From NCBI GenBank assembly GCA_005879815.1, contig VBKA01000039.1, positions 1 through 9,798 of the forward strand: DNA of 9,798 nt, in the 5' to 3' direction. This document shows, one piece after another, positions 6,451 through 9,798 of the stretch (positions are counted from its first letter, which is position 1; every line of letters starts with the position of its first letter). Source of the DNA: Chloroflexota bacterium. Its GTDB lineage: Bacteria; Chloroflexota; Limnocylindria; QHBO01. The position numbers and the translations under genes are program-made. A model generated the notes under the pieces. The model did not search any database, was not told the DNA's origin, and worked only from the letters and a program-made list of their open reading frames with translations.

Positions 6451-6500
6451 CTGGCGGCCGCAATTCGGTGACTTCCTGGGGCGCGTCAACGAACAGGCGG

Positions 6501-8354
6501 TCAGCTTCCAGTATTCCTGATAGCTGTCACCACGAATGAGCGTTCGCACATCCCGATGGCGTCCGAGGTAGGCAGAAGCTCGCTGCCGAGGAGGCTGGGG
6601 ACGATCCGGCATTCCTGCGCTGCGGCGTCGTTGAAATGACCGGTGACGATCACGGGGGCCCCCTCGCCTGGCGGAGTGAGGTGCGCCGAGGGCAGCAGAT
6701 TGACCGCGATACGCGTAGCCTCCACCGTTGTCTTGGTGTCCTGCGGGCTGATGTACCAGGCGCCGTAGCCGTAGGCGCCTGACATCCAGTCTGGCTTCAT
6801 CTGCGGCAAGCCGGTTCCACCGCACCCGCCGCAGTTGCTGCTGAAGCCCTGCAGCGTCAGCGACTGGGTGCCGTAGCACGCCGCGGCCTTGACGGAGCCA
6901 ATGTCCACGAGCTGCTGCACAGTCGTCGGCGCCGGCGGACAGGCGCCGCCGGGCACCTGCGGCGCGGGCGGCACCAACGGCGCCGAGACGAGGGACCAGG
7001 TCATCCCGTCAGTTGATCGCCAGAGATCTCGACCAACTCCGGCTGGCGTCGTATCGGTCCAGCCGATACCGACCGCCGCTGACCCGCCGGCAGCTATGAG
7101 GTTGGGCAGACCACCGCCAAAGGCATCGGCAGCGAGGGCGGTTCGCCTCCAGCTCAGGCCGTCGTGCGAGCTCAAAACGAGGCGGGCATAGGTCGCTAGG
7201 TCGTAGCCGAAGATGAATCCGCCGATCGTCGCTCCGGTGCTGGCCGTCGCCGTGTAGCCATGCAGCTCCTGGGTTGCTCCGGCATCGGCCTGCCAATGGA
7301 TGGCCAAAGAACCAGCCGATCCCTCCAGGCGCCCTGTCGACACATTGCACGCACCGTCGGGCACCTGATTGCACGTGACCGCAACCAGATTGGATCCGAC
7401 ATGAAGCAACCCGGCAATCTCTTCAGTCCCGGAGAGGCCGGGTGGGGACGAGGCCGGCTCCCAGTTCACGCCATTCAGTGAGGCGAAGACCGCGGTACTG
7501 TCGCCACAGCAGCCCTGGTAGGCGAGGAAGCCGTTGTCGAGCACCACGGCGGAGCCGCCGGTGTAGCCCAAGCTGATGGGGGCGCGCGTCCAGCGCACGC
7601 CGTCGGGCGAGGTCCACACGGCGCCATCGGAACGACCAAGCGCTTTGGCAAACGAGCCGCCCGTAATCGCGAAGCCCGAAGGTCCGGCCTTGACCGCGAG
7701 CGGGGAGGTGATGGTGTCAGACGTCCATGCGGGATTGGATGTCCAGGTCTGACCATTCGTCGAGCGCCAGACGACCCAGTCGCCGGACAGGTCCGGGCGC
7801 GTGTTCGAGATCAGAATCCAGGCCGACGGTCCGACGGCCATGTCGACAACAGTGCCGAAGCGAGTCGCATCCATGCTCTGCCACGTGATGCCGTCTGGGC
7901 TCCCTCGCAGGATTACTGAGACCGCCGACGTCGGTGGGTTTGTCCCGGGCGCAGAGCCGACGGCCAGGAATCCATCCGGGGTAGCGACCAGTCGGTCAAG
8001 GTAGGTCGGCTCGGGGATGACCACGGGCGTCGGCGTGGGCGAAGCCGCGGCGCTCTCACTGGGGATCGGGGACGCGCTCGCAAACGGCGTGCTCGTCGGC
8101 TCCGGAGTCTCGGAGGCTACGACGACGACAAAGGGCAGCTTCAGGAGGCCACTGCCGACCGCCACGGCCGCCCCCACCGCTCCCGCCAGCAACAGGGCCG
8201 CGGCGACCAGCGCCCACGTTCCTGACATGCGGCGGCGGCCGCCGAGGTGTGCCTCGCGTTCCAGGCGAGCGAACAGGGCATCGGCAAAAGCCGCATCGGG
8301 CTCCGCTTGCTCGTCGAGCGAGCGGAAGAGACGGGTCAGCTGCTCATCATTCAT
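6501..8354 (-). CDS. Membrane-tethered beta-propeller protein, putative anti-sigma factor
   Basis: This 617-residue protein is not a recognised named family. Residues 1-45 are a charged cytoplasmic segment with DEQLTRLFRSLDEQ and FADALFARLE, as in short anti-sigma N-termini, but without an H-x-x-x-C-x-x-C zinc motif. One membrane span lies at about 47-69. Residues 82-117 are a Ser/Thr/Pro/Ala linker. Six S-x-[DN]-G-x-x-W repeats, resembling Asp-box/BNR motifs, begin at residues 152, 198, 249, 292, 396 and 447. A degenerate copy ends at Trp354, making seven roughly 43-56 residues apart, which fits a seven-bladed beta-propeller. The C-terminus (about 470-617) has six cysteines, including CGGC at 508-511. 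The start has GGAG 9 bases upstream and overlaps the sigma gene by 8 bases; an in-frame ATG at 8369 is an alternative. An anti-sigma role is inferred from this coupling and topology. A lone surface protein co-expressed with the sigma factor is possible. Confidence 0.72.
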   Translation of the reverse strand: MNDEQLTRLFRSLDEQAEPDAAFADALFARLEREAHLGGRRRMSGTWALVAAALLLAGAVGAAVAVGSGLLKLPFVVVVASETPEPTSTPFASASPIPSESAAASPTPTPVVIPEPTYLDRLVATPDGFLAVGSAPGTNPPTSAVSVILRGSPDGITWQSMDATRFGTVVDMAVGPSAWILISNTRPDLSGDWVVWRSTNGQTWTSNPAWTSDTITSPLAVKAGPSGFAITGGSFAKALGRSDGAVWTSPDGVRWTRAPISLGYTGGSAVVLDNGFLAYQGCCGDSTAVFASLNGVNWEPASSPPGLSGTEEIAGLLHVGSNLVAVTCNQVPDGACNVSTGRLEGSAGSLAIHWQADAGATQELHGYTATASTGATIGGFIFGYDLATYARLVLSSHDGLSWRRTALAADAFGGGLPNLIAAGGSAAVGIGWTDTTPAGVGRDLWRSTDGMTWSLVSAPLVPPAPQVPGGACPPAPTTVQQLVDIGSVKAAACYGTQSLTLQGFSSNCGGCGGTGLPQMKPDWMSGAYGYGAWYISPQDTKTTVEATRIAVNLLPSAHLTPPGEGAPVIVTGHFNDAAAQECRIVPSLLGSELLPTSDAIGMCERSFVVTAIRNTGS

Positions 8355-8901
8355 CGGTCTGGACTCCATAGGCGCGACGGAAGGCGTCGCGCGCTCGCGA
8401 GAGGAGGGATTCGGTCGCCTTTTCGGATCGGCCGATGGTGGATGCGATGTCGCGGACCGGCATCTGGTCCAGGTAGCGCAGGACCATCACGATGCGCTGC
8501 TCACCGGGGAGCTGGGCGAGTGCGGTTTGAACGCCAGACTGCAGCTCGTGCCGCGACCATGCCTCGGACTGCCCGGCGGACCAGTCGGACACGATGCGAA
8601 CCTGGCGCTGGGCGTCACGACCGGATCGGCGGTAGTGGTCGACCAGCTTGTGGCGGCCGATCCCGCACAACCACGTGACAGCGTCGGATCGGTCGTCGAA
8701 GGTCGCCTTCCGTCGGATCCCCTCGACGAAGGTCTGCTGCGTCAGCTCCTCCGCGAGATCGGCGTCACCGCCGCAACGGACCAGCAGGTATCGGTAGACT
8801 CGCGGCACAGCCAGCTCGTACCAGACCTTGAATGCGGCCTGGTCCGCCATCATCGCGCTCAAGCTCACCCGCTCCGACCCCAGACGCGCCTGAATTGTCA
8901 T
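8347..8901 (-). CDS. ECF-type RNA polymerase sigma factor (sigma-70 family)
   Basis: The 184-residue protein has only sigma regions 2 and 4, as in extracytoplasmic-function sigma factors. Region 2 spans about 23-93: a helix with VYRYLLVRCGGDADLAEELTQ, then the -10-recognition part DAVTWLCGIGRHKLVDHYRR. A variable linker follows. Region 4 (about 122-177) contains ALAQLPGEQRIVMVLRYLD and the helix-turn-helix MPVRDIASTIGRSEKATES, which should read the -35 element. It directs polymerase to a dedicated promoter set, probably including its own. The first ATG at 8901 is used; two ATGs at residues 17-18 are alternatives, and neither site has a strong ribosome-binding site. The stop lies 8 bases inside the downstream membrane gene, so co-translation and a sigma/anti-sigma pairing are likely. 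It is divergent from the HxlR-type gene across 131 bases. The specific ECF group was not determined. Confidence 0.9.
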   Translation of the reverse strand: MTIQARLGSERVSLSAMMADQAAFKVWYELAVPRVYRYLLVRCGGDADLAEELTQQTFVEGIRRKATFDDRSDAVTWLCGIGRHKLVDHYRRSGRDAQRQVRIVSDWSAGQSEAWSRHELQSGVQTALAQLPGEQRIVMVLRYLDQMPVRDIASTIGRSEKATESLLSRARDAFRRAYGVQTDE

Positions 8902-8993
8902 CGGCAGTTAGTCGCTCGGCGGGGAGCAAATCCTTCGGTCGCCCCACCGGATCCGAACGCTTTCACGGGCCGGCCCGGCGCGAGCAGCGTCGG

Positions 8994-9022
8994 TTGACCC
9001 TCCAAAGGGCCGGTGATACCGT
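8994..9022 (+). promoter_or_regulatory. Probable sigma-70-type promoter of the HxlR-type gene
   Basis: TTGACC (8994-8999) and TACCGT (9017-9022) are separated by 17 bases, and TGA directly precedes the -10 as an extended -10 element. TACCGT fits the TAnnnT form common in high-GC bacteria. Transcription would start near 9029, only a few bases before the ATG at 9033. That agrees with the absence of a ribosome-binding site. A short inverted repeat, CGGT-GAT-ACCG (9011-9021), overlaps the -10 and could be an autoregulatory operator. Confidence 0.5.
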
Positions 9023-9032
9023 TTGCCGCCCT

Positions 9033-9422
9033 ATGGACCCCGGCCTGCAGACGACCTCCGCCGCGCATGTCCGCTCGCGGGCAGAGCGGCGCGCAGCCGC
9101 CCTTCGCGCGGAGAGCGCCGCGACCGCCGCCCTGAACACGCTCGGCCAGAAATGGGTGCTGCGCATCGTCCACGCGCTGGGTGACCGCACGCAGCGCTTC
9201 TGCGAGCTCCAGGATGCCCTGGGAGGCGCCAACTCCGCGACGCTCTCGCAGCGTCTCAAGCTGCTCGAGGACGAGGGCCTCATCGATCGGCGGATGGTCT
9301 CCGAGGTCCCACCCTGGGTCGAATATTCGCTCACCGAGAAGGGCGCGGACCTGCGGCGGGCGATCGGGCCCATCGACCTCTGGGCGGACCGATGGGCAGC
9401 CAGCCCGGCCAGCCGACAGTGA
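9033..9422 (+). CDS. HxlR-family winged-helix transcriptional regulator
   Basis: The 129-residue protein matches the HxlR/YodB/MarR-like DNA-binding family. After a charged, Ala/Arg-rich N-terminus of about 30 residues come the landmarks ALNTLGQKWVLRIVHAL (33-49), RFCELQDALGG, SATLSQRLKLLEDEGLIDRR (recognition region, about 68-87), and the wing VPPWVEYSLTEKGADLRRAI followed by a terminal helix ending in DLWADRW. The family usually binds as a dimer and answers to reactive electrophiles, oxidants or small metabolites. The only cysteine is Cys57 in RFCELQ, not at the N-terminal position used by the known redox-sensing members, so thiol sensing is unproven. ATG at 9033 is chosen: translation upstream in this frame is low-quality, and the promoter geometry fits. 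The GAF gene starts 7 bases after its stop, so the two probably share a transcript. Confidence 0.9.
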   Translation: MDPGLQTTSAAHVRSRAERRAAALRAESAATAALNTLGQKWVLRIVHALGDRTQRFCELQDALGGANSATLSQRLKLLEDEGLIDRRMVSEVPPWVEYSLTEKGADLRRAIGPIDLWADRWAASPASRQ

Positions 9423-9429
9423 GCCTGCG

Positions 9430-9798
9430 GTGAGCCATCCGGTCGTCGAGGAGCGCCCCGTCGCTCACGGCGACGCGATGAACGTCGTCCGCCAGGCGAT
9501 CGCCGAAGCCCCCGGCCCCGAGGCCGCGGTCCAGCGAGCCGTCGAGGAGCTGCACGAGCGCTTCCCCCAATACGACTGGGTCGGCATCTATTGGGTCGAC
9601 GCCAGCGGTACAGATCTCGTGCTCGGTCCCTGGATCGGCCCCGAGGCCACCGAACATACGCGCATCCCCATCGGAACCGGAATCTGCGGGGCGGCGGCTG
9701 CCTCAGGCCAGACGCAGGTCGTGGACGACGTCACGGCTGATCCGCGCTACCTCGCCTGCTTCGCCAGCACGCGCAGCGAGATCGTGGTGCCCATCCTC
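9430..9798 (+). CDS. GAF-domain protein related to free Met-(R)-sulfoxide reductase, 3' end outside window
   Basis: The visible 123 residues form most of one GAF domain. After a helical N-terminus come YDWVGIYWVDASG (48-60), LVLGPWIG, TRIPIGTGICGAAAASG (77-93), QVVDDVTADPRYLAC (96-110) and SEIVVPIL at the edge. This order is that of free methionine-(R)-sulfoxide reductase (E. coli YebR/MsrC type), which reduces free methionine sulfoxide. Two of the family's three active cysteines are present, Cys86 and Cys110, 24 residues apart as in the E. coli enzyme. The first, ten residues before Cys86, is His76. It may therefore be a variant reductase or a non-catalytic GAF sensor. GTG at 9430 is taken as the start, 7 bases after the regulator stop. 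An in-frame ATG at 9478 is an alternative, but neither has a strong ribosome-binding site. Domains beyond the right edge cannot be seen. Confidence 0.78.
   Translation, partial: MSHPVVEERPVAHGDAMNVVRQAIAEAPGPEAAVQRAVEELHERFPQYDWVGIYWVDASGTDLVLGPWIGPEATEHTRIPIGTGICGAAAASGQTQVVDDVTADPRYLACFASTRSEIVVPIL

Noticed and set aside
6436..6451. Inverted repeat GTCACTG-TC-CAGTGAC over the cupredoxin stop codon, considered as a terminator between the convergent genes
   Set aside because: The stem is only 6-7 bp with a tiny loop and no following T-tract on either strand. The 50 bases between the two stops show no better hairpin.
8017..8997. A 326-codon plus-strand frame opposite the sigma factor and the start of the propeller gene
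   Set aside because: The opposite strand holds recognisable sigma regions 2 and 4 and a start/stop overlap; the plus-strand product resembles nothing.

Overview
The window is GC-rich, gene-dense bacterial DNA, with open antisense frames over most genes and many 4-nt start/stop overlaps. Nothing in it is diagnostic of a taxon. The GC content, a System I cytochrome c maturation operon and an ECF sigma factor paired with a large Ser/Thr/Pro-linked repeat protein would fit an uncultured Chloroflexota-like or other deep-branching high-GC lineage, but that is a weak inference.

Region 1 (1-5930, minus strand) is a compact cytochrome c maturation operon in the order ccmA-B-C-D-E-F-G-H. ccmH runs off the left edge. 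Most junctions are ATGA, GTGA or TGATG overlaps, so translational coupling is likely. CcmA and CcmB form the ABC module that releases holo-CcmE, with CcmC and the 43-residue CcmD loading heme onto CcmE. CcmF is the heme lyase. CcmG and CcmH are the thiol-redox arm that prepares the CXXCH cysteines of apocytochromes. Key residues are present throughout. The notable departures are a five-residue C-x-x-x-C active site in CcmG and a repeat-built C-terminal tail on CcmC.

Region 2 (5931-6500) is a divergent control region holding an inverted repeat with two outward-facing TTGACG boxes, followed by a plus-strand gene for a small cupredoxin lipoprotein, a plausible extracytoplasmic electron carrier beside the cytochrome c biogenesis genes.

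Region 3 (6501-8901, minus strand) is an ECF sigma factor gene overlapping by 8 nt a gene for a 617-residue single-pass membrane protein. That protein has a short cytoplasmic N-terminus, a Ser/Thr/Pro linker and six clear plus one degenerate S-x-[DN]-G-x-x-W repeats, which suggest a seven-bladed extracytoplasmic beta-propeller. It ends in a cysteine-containing domain. The layout suggests a sigma/anti-sigma pair with a large external sensor, although no zinc-binding anti-sigma motif is visible. This is the least ordinary part of the window.

Region 4 (8902-9798, plus strand) holds an HxlR-type winged-helix regulator behind a promoter that may give a nearly leaderless mRNA. Seven bases after its stop begins a GAF-domain protein related to free methionine-(R)-sulfoxide reductase, cut by the right edge. 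It lacks one of the three family cysteines. No tRNA, rRNA, CRISPR array, insertion sequence or att site was seen.
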